A stretch of DNA of 64,000 nt from Paramesorhizobium salinisoli. GTDB lineage: Bacteria; Pseudomonadota; Alphaproteobacteria; Rhizobiales; Rhizobiaceae. Below are positions 34,425 to 43,405 of the stretch, one piece after another. Location of the stretch: assembly GCF_003335045.1 (NCBI RefSeq), contig NZ_QOZG01000009.1, forward strand, positions 62,001-126,000, written 5' to 3'. The position numbers were made by a program, and so were the translations under genes. Under the pieces are notes generated by a model that saw nothing but the letters and a program-made list of their open reading frames with translations, did not search any database and was not told the origin of the DNA. Each line of letters begins with the position of its first letter. Position 1 is the first letter of the stretch.

Positions 34425-34427
34425 GCG

Positions 34428-35042
34428 TTGAAGACCGGCCGCATCATCATGGTCGTGGGAAATGGTACCGTGCCGGCAGGTGCGGGCGCCATGATCGATG
34501 CGGGTGATCTCGTGATCCGCTTCAACGATTGCCGCTCTGTCGGCGCCGGTGGAACGAGGACCGATATCGTTGCCGTCTGCAATACGGGGCGTCCGGCGCG
34601 CATCATGCTTGAGGGCGGCCAATGGAAGTCTAATGAGGCGGTGCAACGGGCGCGCGAGATCTGGAGCGTGCGATCCGGTGCGAAATTCACGCAAATGCGT
34701 GCGGAACTGATAAAAACCTATCCGGATCTCGGTGATTTCTGCGACGATTATACCGCCGGTTTCGAACGCTTCTCCCGGGAAACGAGCCGCTCGCATCGCA
34801 TTGTTCCTGTTTCGGTGCATGAACAACTGGACCAGGATCTGACCCGCTTCGGGTCGCAACCTTACGTCGCCCCATCGAGCGGCATGGTCGTCATCGCCGA
34901 TATTATTTCCCATTTCGCAACGTCGGATGACGACGTCGTGCTGACCGGGTTCGATCATGTGGGGTGGGAATTACACCCCTTTGCCGCCGAACGGCAATAT
35001 GTCGAGGCACTAGCCGCCGGGGGGCGCCTTCGCCGCCTGTAG
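34428..35042 (+). CDS. GT29-like protein ('urease operon accessory protein' type)
   Basis: A 204-residue protein. It starts at TTG 34428, needed for the first strand RIIMVVGNG. Blocks IRFNDCRSVGAGGTRTDIVAVCNTGRPARIMLEG, DDYTAGFERFS and APSSGMVVIADIIS...LTGFDHVGW resemble rhizobial proteins annotated as urease operon accessory proteins and relate to the sialyltransferase-like (GT29) fold. In that family the N-terminal strand and the RFND motif form a nucleotide-sugar pocket. No urease genes are present here. It follows the LprI gene three bases away, hinting at joint expression. The activity is unproven. Confidence 0.7.
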   Translation: MKTGRIIMVVGNGTVPAGAGAMIDAGDLVIRFNDCRSVGAGGTRTDIVAVCNTGRPARIMLEGGQWKSNEAVQRAREIWSVRSGAKFTQMRAELIKTYPDLGDFCDDYTAGFERFSRETSRSHRIVPVSVHEQLDQDLTRFGSQPYVAPSSGMVVIADIISHFATSDDDVVLTGFDHVGWELHPFAAERQYVEALAAGGRLRRL

Positions 35043-35072
35043 GGGATTGTTCAGCTGTATGAAGACAAACAC

Positions 35073-35690
35073 TCATTCAGTCAGGACAGGAACCAATGAC
35101 ATGACAAGCATAAAGGCCATGCTCCAGTTGAACAGGCGCATTGCCCGTTCTGTCCGGAGGAAGCGCCCGGCGCCAAGACCGACCAAGGTCCAGGCGGCGG
35201 TGCTTGCGAAGGTGGCTATCCCAAAGATGAAAGCGAAGCCGAGAGCGATCGCAAGGGTGCCGTGGTCGTGAGCCGTGCTGCCATAGGCCACCACGGCTCC
35301 GGCGACCATGGCCCATAGTTTCGGATTGACCAGCTGGAACAATGCGCCTTGCATCCATGTGAGGGGCCTGTCCCCGGTGTCTTTACAGTCGCCGGGATTC
35401 TTCATTTCAGGCCGCGCGCTGCCGATCTGCCAGGCAAGCCAGAGAAGATAGAACAGCCCTGCCCACTTGACGATGCCGCGCATCCGCGAATCGGCCATGA
35501 GGGGGGATCCCACAGCGGCGGCGACCAGAATGATAGCTGCCACCGCGATCGTGACACCGCAGATGAAGGGCATCGTCCGGCGAAAGCCGTAATTCGCGCC
35601 CGATGCCGTCGCCATCATGTTGTTCGGTCCGGGCGTGCCCGCCATGGCGACTGCGAAGCTCGATACCGCGGCAATCCATTCCAAGTCCAT
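35073..35690 (-). CDS. LysE-family amino-acid exporter
   Basis: A 205-residue membrane protein with about six helices. The N-terminal signature GTPGPNNMMATASGANYGFRRTMPFICGVTIAVA is that of the LysE/RhtB family (PGPN then a GxxxG helix). It exports amino acids by exchange. The start MDLEWIAA at 35690 removes a non-hydrophobic lead present in a longer frame. It is divergent from an Lrp-type regulator at 35834, which is the standard regulator for such exporters. Confidence 0.9.
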   Translation of the reverse strand: MDLEWIAAVSSFAVAMAGTPGPNNMMATASGANYGFRRTMPFICGVTIAVAAIILVAAAVGSPLMADSRMRGIVKWAGLFYLLWLAWQIGSARPEMKNPGDCKDTGDRPLTWMQGALFQLVNPKLWAMVAGAVVAYGSTAHDHGTLAIALGFAFIFGIATFASTAAWTLVGLGAGRFLRTERAMRLFNWSMAFMLVMSLVPVLTE

Positions 35691-35833
35691 GGCCGTCTCC
35701 CTTATCTCCCTCAGGCGTTTCACGGAAACAGCCTAGCCGGTCCGCCGGGCAATCAGGTTGCGAAGATGCCAAAAATACATCAATGATTGGCATCAAAGAT
35801 CCGAAAATGCATAAAATCCAAGCGTGGAATCCA

Positions 35834-36292
35834 ATGATCCTGGATGAAATCGATAAGCGCATTCTCTGCGAGTTACAGCAGAACGGACGATTGCAAAATA
35901 TTGAGCTGGCAAAACGGGTGGGGTTATCACCGTCTCCCTGCCTGCGCCGGGTCAGGCTGCTTGAGGATGCGGGCATCATCAGCCGCTATGTCGCCGTGGT
36001 CGATCAGGCCAAGGTGGGGTTGCAGTTATCGATGTTCGCGCGTGTCTGGCTTACGGCGCAGGATGCCGAAACGATCGACCATTTCATAGCTGCCATGCGG
36101 CGGCTTCCCGAAATCGTCGAGTGCTATATCATGCTCGGAGAAAGCGACGCGCTGCTCCGCGTCGTGGTGGCCGATCTCGATGACTACAGGCGATTCCAGT
36201 CCACCCATCTGACTCGCAAGAATGGCATCCAGAACGTCAAGACGGATGTGCCGAGCCAGACGGTCAAGCAGACATTCGCGCTGCCGCTTTGA
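35834..36292 (+). CDS. Lrp/AsnC-family transcriptional regulator
   Basis: A 152-residue protein with a winged helix (LDEIDKRILCELQQNGRLQNIELAKRVGLSPSPCLRRVRLLEDAGIISRYVAVVD) and a C-terminal RAM ligand domain (VWLTAQDAETIDHFIAAMRRLPEIVECYIMLGESDALLRVVVADLDDYRRF). ATG 35834 gives the usual length and follows GTGGAA; upstream ATGs at 35783 and 35807 lack a ribosome-binding site. It is divergent from the lysE gene and likely activates it in response to an amino acid. Confidence 0.9.
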   Translation: MILDEIDKRILCELQQNGRLQNIELAKRVGLSPSPCLRRVRLLEDAGIISRYVAVVDQAKVGLQLSMFARVWLTAQDAETIDHFIAAMRRLPEIVECYIMLGESDALLRVVVADLDDYRRFQSTHLTRKNGIQNVKTDVPSQTVKQTFALPL

Positions 36293-36316
36293 GCGGCTGC
36301 CCGCTCAAAAGTTCAG

Positions 36317-37222
36317 TCAGGGGCGAAGCACCTGCCTAGCCAGATCGATGAAGGCGCGCAGCTTCGGCTGGGTTTGGGCGCGTTGCGGAAAATAAAGGAA
36401 AAGGCCGGGTGTTTTCGGTAGGAACGGCTCCAGCACCCGAATGAGGGTGCCTGTTGCAAGTTCCGTCTCCACCGCGATATCGGCGACATAGGCGAGGCCG
36501 AGGCCGGCGCGGGCGCTGGAAATGAGAAGCGCGCCGTCATTGACGATGACGCTGCCCCGGGGATCGACGGAAAGTGTTTTGCCGTCGCGCTCGAATTCCC
36601 ATCGGTAGATCGTGCCGGAGCTGGGAAAACGGTAGCGGATCGCCTCGTGGCTGGTCAGATCCTCGGGTTGTCGCGGACGGTCATGCTCCGCGAGATAATC
36701 GGGGCTCGCCACGACCGACCAGAAAATGTCGCGGGTAAGCCTCACGGCGACCATACCCGGTTCGATATATTCGCCGATGCGGATTCCCGCATCGAAACCG
36801 CGCGCTGTCAGGTCGACGGTGGCGTCCTCGACAGCGATTTCGACCGCGACTTTCGGATGCGTGCGCCTGAGGATGCCTAAGGTGGGCTCGATAATCAGCG
36901 GGACCGCCATGTGCGGCACCGTCAGGCGCAGCAAACCGGAGGGTTCCTTGCCCATTGCGCCTGCCGCTTCGATGGCCGCCGCCATCTCGGCCGCAGCCGG
37001 GGCTGCCCTGGCAAAGAGGGCTGCTCCTGCCTCGGTCAGACCGACGCGCCGCGTTGTGCGGATGAACAGCGGTGTGCCGAGCCGCGCTTCCAGCGCCTTT
37101 ACAGCCTGGCTGACAGCTGCCGGCGAGACGCCCAGCCGCGCGGCCGCCGCAGTGAAGCCGCCGGTCTGCGCCGCAGCCAGAAAGGCCGAAAGGCCGGAGA
37201 AGGGGTCGTTGGGCTGGCTCAT
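36317..37222 (-). CDS. LysR-family transcriptional regulator
   Basis: A 301-residue LysR protein with helix-turn-helix FLAAAQTGGFTAAAARLGVSPAAVSQAVKALEARLGTPLFIRTTRRVGLTEAG and effector domain GFDAGIRIGEYIEPGMVAVRL. It starts at ATG 37222, though an in-frame ATG at 37237 cannot be excluded. It is transcribed away from a short-chain dehydrogenase gene at 37324 and probably controls it. It shares the YRFPSSGTIYRWEFERDGK block with the LysR at 4282, showing both belong to the same subgroup. Confidence 0.9.
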   Translation of the reverse strand: MSQPNDPFSGLSAFLAAAQTGGFTAAAARLGVSPAAVSQAVKALEARLGTPLFIRTTRRVGLTEAGAALFARAAPAAAEMAAAIEAAGAMGKEPSGLLRLTVPHMAVPLIIEPTLGILRRTHPKVAVEIAVEDATVDLTARGFDAGIRIGEYIEPGMVAVRLTRDIFWSVVASPDYLAEHDRPRQPEDLTSHEAIRYRFPSSGTIYRWEFERDGKTLSVDPRGSVIVNDGALLISSARAGLGLAYVADIAVETELATGTLIRVLEPFLPKTPGLFLYFPQRAQTQPKLRAFIDLARQVLRP

Positions 37223-37323
37223 ATCCACTATTAACATAAACTTTAAAGTGCTGAAAGATGACCCCAATTTATCGATGCGGTGCTTTCACTTAACCTCTCT
37301 TGTCAACAATCAGGAGACGAGCC

Positions 37324-38193
37324 ATGAGCGAACAGAATTCTTTCGATCCGACGCTTTCGCGTCGGCACATCGTCACCGGCATGCTTGCCGCCACCGCGAC
37401 CGCGGCAGCAGGACTGACCGCGTCTCCTGCGTCCGCACAGATGCCCGGCCTGCTGGAAGGCAGGGTTGCGATCATCACTGGCGGCACATCCGGCATCGGC
37501 GCGGTGACCGCCGCAACCCTCGCTGCCGCCGGCGCCAAGGTGGCGTTCAATGGCCGGCGTGAAGCCATGGGGCGTGAGGTGGAGGAGCGTATCCGCCAGG
37601 AGGGCGGCGCCGTTGTCTATATCAAATCGGATGTCCGGGACGCTGCGCAGATGGAGCGTTTCGTCGCCGAAACCCTGGAACGCTACGGCAGGCTGGACAT
37701 CGCCTTCAACAATGCGGGCATTGACCTGCCCCCCGCGCCGATTGCCGACACCGATATCGCCGGCTTCGATGACCAGATAGCCACGAATTTGCGCGGCGTT
37801 TTCGTGGCGATGAAATACCAGCTGCCGCATCTGGTACGTTCTAAAGGCTCGATCATCAACACGGCCTCGATCGGTGGCCGCCATGCCTTTCCGAACATCG
37901 TCGCCTATGGCGCCTCCAAGGCGGCTGTGATCCACATGACGCGTGCCGCCGCGCAGGAATATGGCCGCAACGTTCGCATCAATGCGATTGCCCCCGGTCC
38001 GATCGAATCGCCGATGCTCGAGCGTGTCAGGCGAGATTGGCAGGTGACGACCGAGCAACTGGTCGCGCCCTATCCCATGCGGCGCGTCGGGACACCGGCG
38101 GAAGTGGCAGCAATGGTCCTGTTCCTCGCCAGCGACGCCAGTTCCTATGTCAGCGGCCATGTCTTCGGTATTGACGGCGGAGATCTTGCCTGA
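37324..38193 (+). CDS. Tat-exported short-chain dehydrogenase (SDR)
   Basis: A 289-residue SDR oxidoreductase. The start ATG 37324 follows AGGAGA. The N-terminus has a twin-arginine motif (SRRHIVTGMLAATATAAAGLTASPASAQ), so the enzyme would be exported folded with bound cofactor. The Rossmann motif is TGGTSGIG; the active site is S in NTASIGGR and Y-x3-K in AYGASKAA. FNGRR after the second strand suggests NADP(H) preference. It is divergent from a LysR gene. A Tat-exported SDR is unusual, since the cofactor must be loaded in the cytoplasm. Substrate unknown. Confidence 0.87.
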   Translation: MSEQNSFDPTLSRRHIVTGMLAATATAAAGLTASPASAQMPGLLEGRVAIITGGTSGIGAVTAATLAAAGAKVAFNGRREAMGREVEERIRQEGGAVVYIKSDVRDAAQMERFVAETLERYGRLDIAFNNAGIDLPPAPIADTDIAGFDDQIATNLRGVFVAMKYQLPHLVRSKGSIINTASIGGRHAFPNIVAYGASKAAVIHMTRAAAQEYGRNVRINAIAPGPIESPMLERVRRDWQVTTEQLVAPYPMRRVGTPAEVAAMVLFLASDASSYVSGHVFGIDGGDLA

Positions 38194-38199
38194 GCGCAC

Positions 38200-38643
38200 T
38201 CACGCCTCAGGACGGATGAAAGCCAGGCCTGTCTCCGGATCGTGCTTTTTCCTGAGATAGGCCGGCGATTCCGTCAATACGATTTCGAGGGTGGGGCGGA
38301 CATGGGCCTCCGCCAGATGGCCTGCAATGGCGCTGCTGTCGCGCCTGCCAAGCACCGCATGGATATGAATGGCCGGGCTGCCGTCGGGGTTAAGTGCAAT
38401 ATCGCCGTTGAGCGAGGCGACCTCGACCTGCTCCTTTACCGGATTTCGGAGATATTGTTTCGTTTCCCAGTCGAAATAGCTCACCACCGTATCGCTGAAC
38501 GCACCGATTGCCGAAAACTGAGCTGCGGAAAGCTTCTCGCTTTTGGCGAAATTCTTCAGGCACGCCATCAATTCATCGCCTGTTTCCAGGACGACCGCGA
38601 ATGTGCGTTGTCCGCCGTTCTCTGCCAGAAGTTTCGTCTGCAT
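38200..38643 (-). CDS. PPC-domain (DUF296) protein
   Basis: A 147-residue protein made of a single plants-and-prokaryotes conserved domain: TFAVVLETGDELMACLKNFAKSEKLSAAQFSAIGAFSDTVVSYFDWETKQYLRNPV and SPAIHIHAVLGRRDSSAIAGHLAEAHVRPTLEIVLTE. The three His of IHIHAV..H bind zinc in this fold. It is common in proteobacteria but its function is not settled; plant homologues bind AT-rich DNA. The gene is convergent with the SDR gene (stop codons 7 bases apart) and stands alone. Confidence 0.85.
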   Translation of the reverse strand: MQTKLLAENGGQRTFAVVLETGDELMACLKNFAKSEKLSAAQFSAIGAFSDTVVSYFDWETKQYLRNPVKEQVEVASLNGDIALNPDGSPAIHIHAVLGRRDSSAIAGHLAEAHVRPTLEIVLTESPAYLRKKHDPETGLAFIRPEA

Positions 38644-38689
38644 GTCAGTCCTTTCTGGTCGTTCAGGGTGTTAACGCCCATTGCGCGTC

Positions 38690-39208
38690 CTATTCGTTGA
38701 TCACGCCACATGCGATGCGATCGCCGGACTTGCCCGAGGGCTGGCTTTTGTAATCATCGGGCCCGGCATGCAGCACGATCGCGGATCCGTCATCGTCGGC
38801 GAGGCGCTGCTCCCCATCGCTGCCCAATGCAAAGTCGCGGGTGAAGAACTCGGCCTGGAGTACGCCATCTTCCTGGACATGGACATTGGGCAGATCACCG
38901 GGATGCGGTCCTGCCTCAACGTGCAGACCATGCTGGAGGCCGCGGGCGAGGTGTCCGCCGGCGGATTCAAAGCCGTCGGCTGCATTGCACTTGCCGGTTT
39001 CATGGATGTGAATGCCGTGCGGCCCCGGCGGCACACCCTTGGCATCGACCACGATATGGATGATGCCCGACGAGGTCTGGGTCATGGTGACGGTTCCCGT
39101 AATGCCCTTGCCCTCCAAGGCCGCCTTGGCGGTGTCGCCTTCGGCCGCGTAGGCCTGCGGCAGTAGCAGAAAGGTCAGGGCCGTGACTTGAAGCACAAAT
39201 CGTTTCAT
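38690..39208 (-). CDS. sodC: Cu-Zn superoxide dismutase
   Basis: A 172-residue periplasmic enzyme that converts superoxide to H2O2 and O2. The signal peptide ends PQAYAAE. Copper ligands are the two His of GIHIHETG and a later H; the zinc loop is HGLHVEAGPHPGDLPNVHVQEDG; the active-site Arg falls in SGDRIACGVI, with the last Cys of the disulfide. ATG 39208 gives the signal peptide directly. Standalone gene downstream of the PPC-type gene, on the same strand. Confidence 0.93.
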   Translation of the reverse strand: MKRFVLQVTALTFLLLPQAYAAEGDTAKAALEGKGITGTVTMTQTSSGIIHIVVDAKGVPPGPHGIHIHETGKCNAADGFESAGGHLARGLQHGLHVEAGPHPGDLPNVHVQEDGVLQAEFFTRDFALGSDGEQRLADDDGSAIVLHAGPDDYKSQPSGKSGDRIACGVINE

Positions 39209-39283
39209 CCCTTGTCTCCGACATAACGCGTTGCAAATCGTCCTAACCGACAAAGGCAGCAAATGTTCATGAGAAAGCCCGCG

Positions 39284-40360
39284 TTACGTCTCGCCGGGCA
39301 GATCGGTATCTTCATGCAGCGTATCTCGGATCCACAGTTTCTTGATAAGAACGAAGCAGACGACGGTCAGCGGCGTTGCGAACAGCACGCCGAGAGGGCC
39401 GAACAGCAAGCCGAAGGCTATAATGGCGAAAATGCTGAGTGCGGGGGGAAGCTGGACCGTCTGCTGTTGAACGAGAGGCATGATAACCGCTCCTTCTATC
39501 TGCTGCACCAGCACGTAAAGGCCTATGACCCAGGCAACGGTCGTGGGACCTTCCGACAGGGCGACAATGGCTGCGGGAACGACACCAAGCACTGGACCGA
39601 TAACCGGCACAAATTCCAGCAGACCGGCGATCAGGCCAAGAGCGAGAGCCGATGGCACCCCCAGGGTCCAAAGCCCGGCGGTAATCAGGACGCTGACGAG
39701 AAACATCGATAGCAACTGCCCCATGAGCCAGAGCCGAAGGGCATCGAACAGGGCAGTCAGCGTCTCAGCGACTTCGCGGCGTATGCCGGGCGCGGCAAGC
39801 AGCATCACACCCCGGCGATAAAGATCGGGGTTCGCTGCCAGATAGATGCCGGCCACAAGAAGCAGCACGATGTCGACGGCGGCGCTCGCCACAAGCGACG
39901 AATAATTGGTGATGCGCGAGACAAGGGACGTGCCGTCGATCATCCGCCGTGCATAGTCTTCAATCCGTTCCTGCAAACCGCTGATTCCTGCCGCATCCTC
40001 TGTCTTGTCGATCAGTTCGGGAAAGCGTTCGAACAACTGAGCAACCTGCACTTTAACTTGAGCGCCCAGCATGAAGATGAAAGCTGCGATCAGCACGCCA
40101 ACAATGGCGACCGCCAAGGCGAGCGCCCAGCTTGCTGTCAGTGGCGTGTACCGCTGGATAAGATTGGCGAAGGCTTTGAGGACCACGGCCACGAGGACCG
40201 ATCCGAAAGCGAGCAATATGAGATAGGTGAGTTGCTACAACGCGAAAAGGGCGGCGACGAAGCCCGACCCGAGAAGAAAGACGCGGGCAAAGAACCAGAT
40301 ATCCTTATTGCCCCCTGGAGCGTTTACCGACGCTTCTCCAGCCTTTTTCACATCCAGCAT
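39284..40360 (-). pseudogene. AI-2E-family permease interrupted by an amber codon
   Basis: A plausible N-terminus MLDVKKAGEASVNAPGGNKDIWFFARVFLLGSGFVAALFAL begins at ATG 40360 and meets TAG at 40237-40235 (codon 42), then continues in the same frame QLTYLILLAFGSVLVAVVL and on through the permease helices, ending LPPALSIFAIIAFGLLFGPLGVLFATPLTVV, a signature of the AI-2E/YdgG family. About 355 residues in total, the normal family size. The stop sits in the first membrane helix. A re-start at TTG 40216 could give a 310-residue protein lacking half of helix 1. Function therefore uncertain. Confidence 0.75.
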
Positions 40361-40784
40361 TCGACGCGGCTTTCCATTGCTGGGCGATGACCGGGAGCTT
40401 CGCCGAGGTTCCCGGCCTGCGGAAAATACCAACCTTTGTTTTGGATATAGGTTCCCATAACACCACGAAATCAGCGGCATGTGCCGGCTGTCAAACCCGA
40501 CCTCCCGTTGCCGGCAGCTGCATTATCCCCTGAATCCGGATCGGTATGGAAAATTGAGAGCGCCTCCGATGGAGGCGCTGCGCCTGGTCATCTGGAACAT
40601 TGACGCGAAGGAGGCGTTCGGAACCAGAATCCCGACGATCCGGCGGCCCATCGAACGTGAAGGACAGGCAGATGTAATACAGCGCCACCGCATATGATGC
40701 GATATACGCGCTGGCCTGCAGACAGAACCGGGCACAAAATGCTATCGCCGGTCTGCCGATTGTTTATGAGGACGAGGACATCCG
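40361..40784. other. Gap with a hairpin and no clear gene
   Basis: No protein-coding frame with recognisable content or ribosome-binding site lies here. One perfect hairpin, AGCGCCTCC-GAT-GGAGGCGCT, is at 40559-40579, with no T run nearby. The leader of the alpha/beta hydrolase gene (GAGGACGAGGACATCCG) ends the gap. Confidence 0.4.
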
Positions 40785-41798
40785 ATGAAAACAAAAGCGG
40801 TGCTTGTTGCGACGATCATCTGTCTTTCTTCACCTGTGGGATTGGCCGCCAGTCCGCCGGCGGTCTATGGTCCCGAATTGCAGGGTTTTGCCTATCCCCA
40901 TCCGGTTGAGCGCTTTGCCTTGTCCTCTCAAGGCAAGGATCTTTCGATGGCATTCATGGACGTCGCGCCGACCGGCCAGGCCAATGGCAAGACGGTTGTG
41001 CTCCTGCACGGCAAGAATTTTTGCGGCGCGACATGGGAAAGGTCGATCACCAAATTGACTGAGGCCGGGTATCGCGTCATCGCGCCCGATCAGATCGGCT
41101 TCTGCGCATCGACAAAGCCGGAGGGCTATCAATTCAGCTTCGATCAACTGGCGACCAACACCAACGCGTTGCTTGCCTCGCGCGGCATCGAGCGTGCCAT
41201 CGTCCTCGGCCATTCGATGGGCGGGATGTTGGCTGCGAGATACGCCATGAATTATCCTGAAGCCGTCGAAAAGCTTGTGCTGGTCAATCCGATCGGCCTT
41301 GAGAACTGGCAGGCCGAGGGCGTCCCCTATGCCACCATCGACCAGCTTTATCAGGGGGAGTTGAAGACGAACTTCGGCAGCATCAAGGCTTATCAGCAGC
41401 GCTTCTATTACAACGGCAACTGGAAGCCGGAATATGACCGCTGGGTCTCGATGCTTGCAGGGATGTATGCCGGGCCAGGCAAGGAGATCGTTGCCATGAA
41501 CCAGGCGCAGACCTCCGACATGGTTTTCACCCAGCCTGTGGTCCATGCGTTCGGCCGTATAGCAGCGCCCACCGTGCTCTTCATCGGTGGATTGGACCGC
41601 ACGGCGCCAGGCGCCAACCGGGCACCGGGGGATATCGCCAAACGTCTCGGCAATTATCCTGAACTCGGACGCAAGGCTGCCGCGGCAATTCCCAACGCCA
41701 GGCTTGTCGAATTCCCGGATCTTGGACATTCCCCACAGGTCGAGGCGCCAGACCGGTTTCACGAAGCTCTGCTGCGTGAGCTGGACTCAAAAGGTTGA
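40785..41798 (+). CDS. Exported alpha/beta hydrolase
   Basis: A 337-residue protein with a Sec signal peptide (KAVLVATIICLSSPVGLAA). It has the alpha/beta fold: oxyanion region LLHGKNFCGATWE, nucleophile S144 in VLGHSMGGMLA, acid Asp in FIGGLDRTAPG and His in FPDLGHSPQ. The catalytic triad looks complete. It acts in the periplasm on an unidentified ester, lactone or haloalkane. No operon partner; the following gene (HxlR) is on the opposite strand. Confidence 0.87.
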   Translation: MKTKAVLVATIICLSSPVGLAASPPAVYGPELQGFAYPHPVERFALSSQGKDLSMAFMDVAPTGQANGKTVVLLHGKNFCGATWERSITKLTEAGYRVIAPDQIGFCASTKPEGYQFSFDQLATNTNALLASRGIERAIVLGHSMGGMLAARYAMNYPEAVEKLVLVNPIGLENWQAEGVPYATIDQLYQGELKTNFGSIKAYQQRFYYNGNWKPEYDRWVSMLAGMYAGPGKEIVAMNQAQTSDMVFTQPVVHAFGRIAAPTVLFIGGLDRTAPGANRAPGDIAKRLGNYPELGRKAAAAIPNARLVEFPDLGHSPQVEAPDRFHEALLRELDSKG

Positions 41799-41883
41799 CG
41801 CGGGGACGATGCGGAGAGGCAGGAGGGATTCCTGCGATCGCTTGCACGTCACCGCCACTGCGCCTTAGGCTTCTGCCAGCGCG

Positions 41884-42306
41884 CTATTCGCCAGCGAACT
41901 GGGGCAACTTATCCCTGATTTCATGTGCGAGCGCTTCAGCGTCCGATCTTAGAGCGCGCTCAAAACTCGCAGGGACCTCAGTTTCGGGGTCCCATTGAGC
42001 AGACCAGGCAATCATCGCAAGCAGTGTCGGTATAAGGTCGGTCCCTTTGGGGGTGAGCGAGTAGATCGTGCGCGCGGCGTTCTTGGGATCCTGCTCCCGG
42101 TTCACGATGCCGGCATCCTCAAGCTGGACCAGCCTCGACGCCAGGATGTTCGTCGCAATGCCTTCACCCGCGTCCAGGAAGTCGCGATACCGGCGTGCGC
42201 CCTTCAATGTGAGATCCCTGAGGATCAGCAGCTTCCAGCGGTCACCGATCATTGCGGCGGCATACCGCATTGGGCAGCCATGCCATTCATCCAACTTCTT
42301 CGCCAT
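41884..42306 (-). CDS. HxlR-family transcriptional regulator
   Basis: A 140-residue winged-helix protein of the HxlR family: the N-terminal CPMRYAAAMIGDRWKLLILRDLTLKGARRYRDFLDAGEGIATNILASRLVQLEDAGIVNRE shows the family Cys-Pro start and the wing. Members often sense electrophiles or redox stress through that Cys. ATG 42306 is taken over an upstream in-frame start, which would lie within its own promoter. It is divergent from the MAPEG gene at 42465, and two inverted repeats lie between them. Confidence 0.9.
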   Translation of the reverse strand: MAKKLDEWHGCPMRYAAAMIGDRWKLLILRDLTLKGARRYRDFLDAGEGIATNILASRLVQLEDAGIVNREQDPKNAARTIYSLTPKGTDLIPTLLAMIAWSAQWDPETEVPASFERALRSDAEALAHEIRDKLPQFAGE

Positions 42307-42333
42307 GACGACAATGTAGAGAACTTGTTTTCG

Positions 42334-42387
42334 ACTTGCAAATCGCAAGTTCCACTGCTATCCATTGAACCGCTTGCAATTCGCAAG
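42334..42387. promoter_or_regulatory. Two inverted repeats between hxlR and MAPEG gene
   Basis: ACTTGC-N5-GCAAGT (42334-42350) and CTTGC-N5-GCAAG (42373-42387) share the same half-sites; their centres are 38 bases apart. They lie between divergent starts and are strong candidates for HxlR operators controlling both genes. Confidence 0.7.
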
Positions 42388-42464
42388 TTACCGAATGCGG
42401 AGCCGTTTCATGACCTCGCTGATTGCGTGGGTCCTGCGCAGCGTCGGGAAGAAGAGGGGGCAAC

Positions 42465-42857
42465 TTGCCGATCATAATCACACCCATCTTCGTTGGCCTG
42501 TTCGTGATCGCGCAGGTGCCGCTGACCTGGATTGTTGGCATGCGCCGCGTGCAAACCGGGATTCGCTTCTTGGGCGGCGGTGATGACACCTTGCTGAGAC
42601 GAATGCGGGCGCACGGTAACTATACCGAGACCGTGCCAATCGCGCTGCTCGCGATGGGATGCGCGGAAGTTCTCGGGATGCCCAGCGCAGCGCTCTGGTC
42701 CGGGGGTGCCCTCCTGGTCGCGGGCCGGATCGCCCATGCCACCCAAATTCTCCGGACGGGATGGGGTCTTGGCCGATCCGTCGGCATGGTACTGACCTTT
42801 CTCGCGATGCTCGAATTCGGCGCCTGGAGCTTGTGGCGGTCGTTTCTCCAGCTCTAA
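42465..42857 (+). CDS. MAPEG-family membrane protein
   Basis: A 130-residue membrane protein with four helices. It starts at TTG 42465, five bases after GAGGGGG; no ATG lies in frame near there. Motif MRAHGNYTETVPIALLAMGCAEVLGMPS with R and HGN...E is the MAPEG signature (glutathione-dependent membrane enzymes). FxGLFVIAQVPLTWIVGMRRVQTG is helix 1 with the Arg-rich loop. It likely binds glutathione and detoxifies lipophilic electrophiles, which fits an HxlR partner gene and the operators between them. Confidence 0.88.
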   Translation: MPIIITPIFVGLFVIAQVPLTWIVGMRRVQTGIRFLGGGDDTLLRRMRAHGNYTETVPIALLAMGCAEVLGMPSAALWSGGALLVAGRIAHATQILRTGWGLGRSVGMVLTFLAMLEFGAWSLWRSFLQL

Positions 42858-43405
42858 TCTTGCAGGAGTTTGGCAGCCTTGGAAGGGCGCGCATCTCCAC
42901 TCGAAAGCGTGCGTCCCAAACCCGAAACGACACTTCCATATTAAGCGCATAGCCTGATGGGCGATAGCGATCACACGCCGAGCGCCCACAATTTGTTTGA
43001 ATTACCCCAGAGTCGTCGTAGGGTGATGGTGTGCAGGATAGCGTTCCCGGCGGCTTTGGCGTTCTGACGGAAGCCGCCGGCCCTGAAAATATGCGTCAAA
43101 AATATGACTGTTATTGGAAGCCAACACACAAAGTATTTCACAGGCGTAAAGATGTTGTATTGCGCTGCAGCATCTTTTTCCTATCGTTGTTCATGTGCCG
43201 TTCATCTTGCGGCTGGAAATGCACGTGACAAATTCCTCTGGATAGGGCAGTTCGACATCGAATTTGATACGGCTCATCAGCCGCATTTTTCATTGTGTTG
43301 ATTTCTGCGCCTTTTGGCGATGCCGTATAGCGATATTGAGCCTTTGGCTTAAGATCTATAGCGATCGGATCAAAGATCCGGCGCCTTGCATAGGAACAGA
43401 CAGAG
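42858..43405. other. Long leader region upstream of ugd
   Basis: No gene is supported in these 548 bases. The second half is more AT-rich than the flanks. A short stem CGGCT-CATC-AGCCG followed by CATTTTTC lies at 43270-43290 and might terminate transcription arriving from the left. A 15-base dyad CGGATC-AAA-GATCCG lies at 43366-43380, 25 bases before the ugd start, suggestive of a regulator site. The GT and exopolysaccharide genes downstream probably start from this region. Confidence 0.45.
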
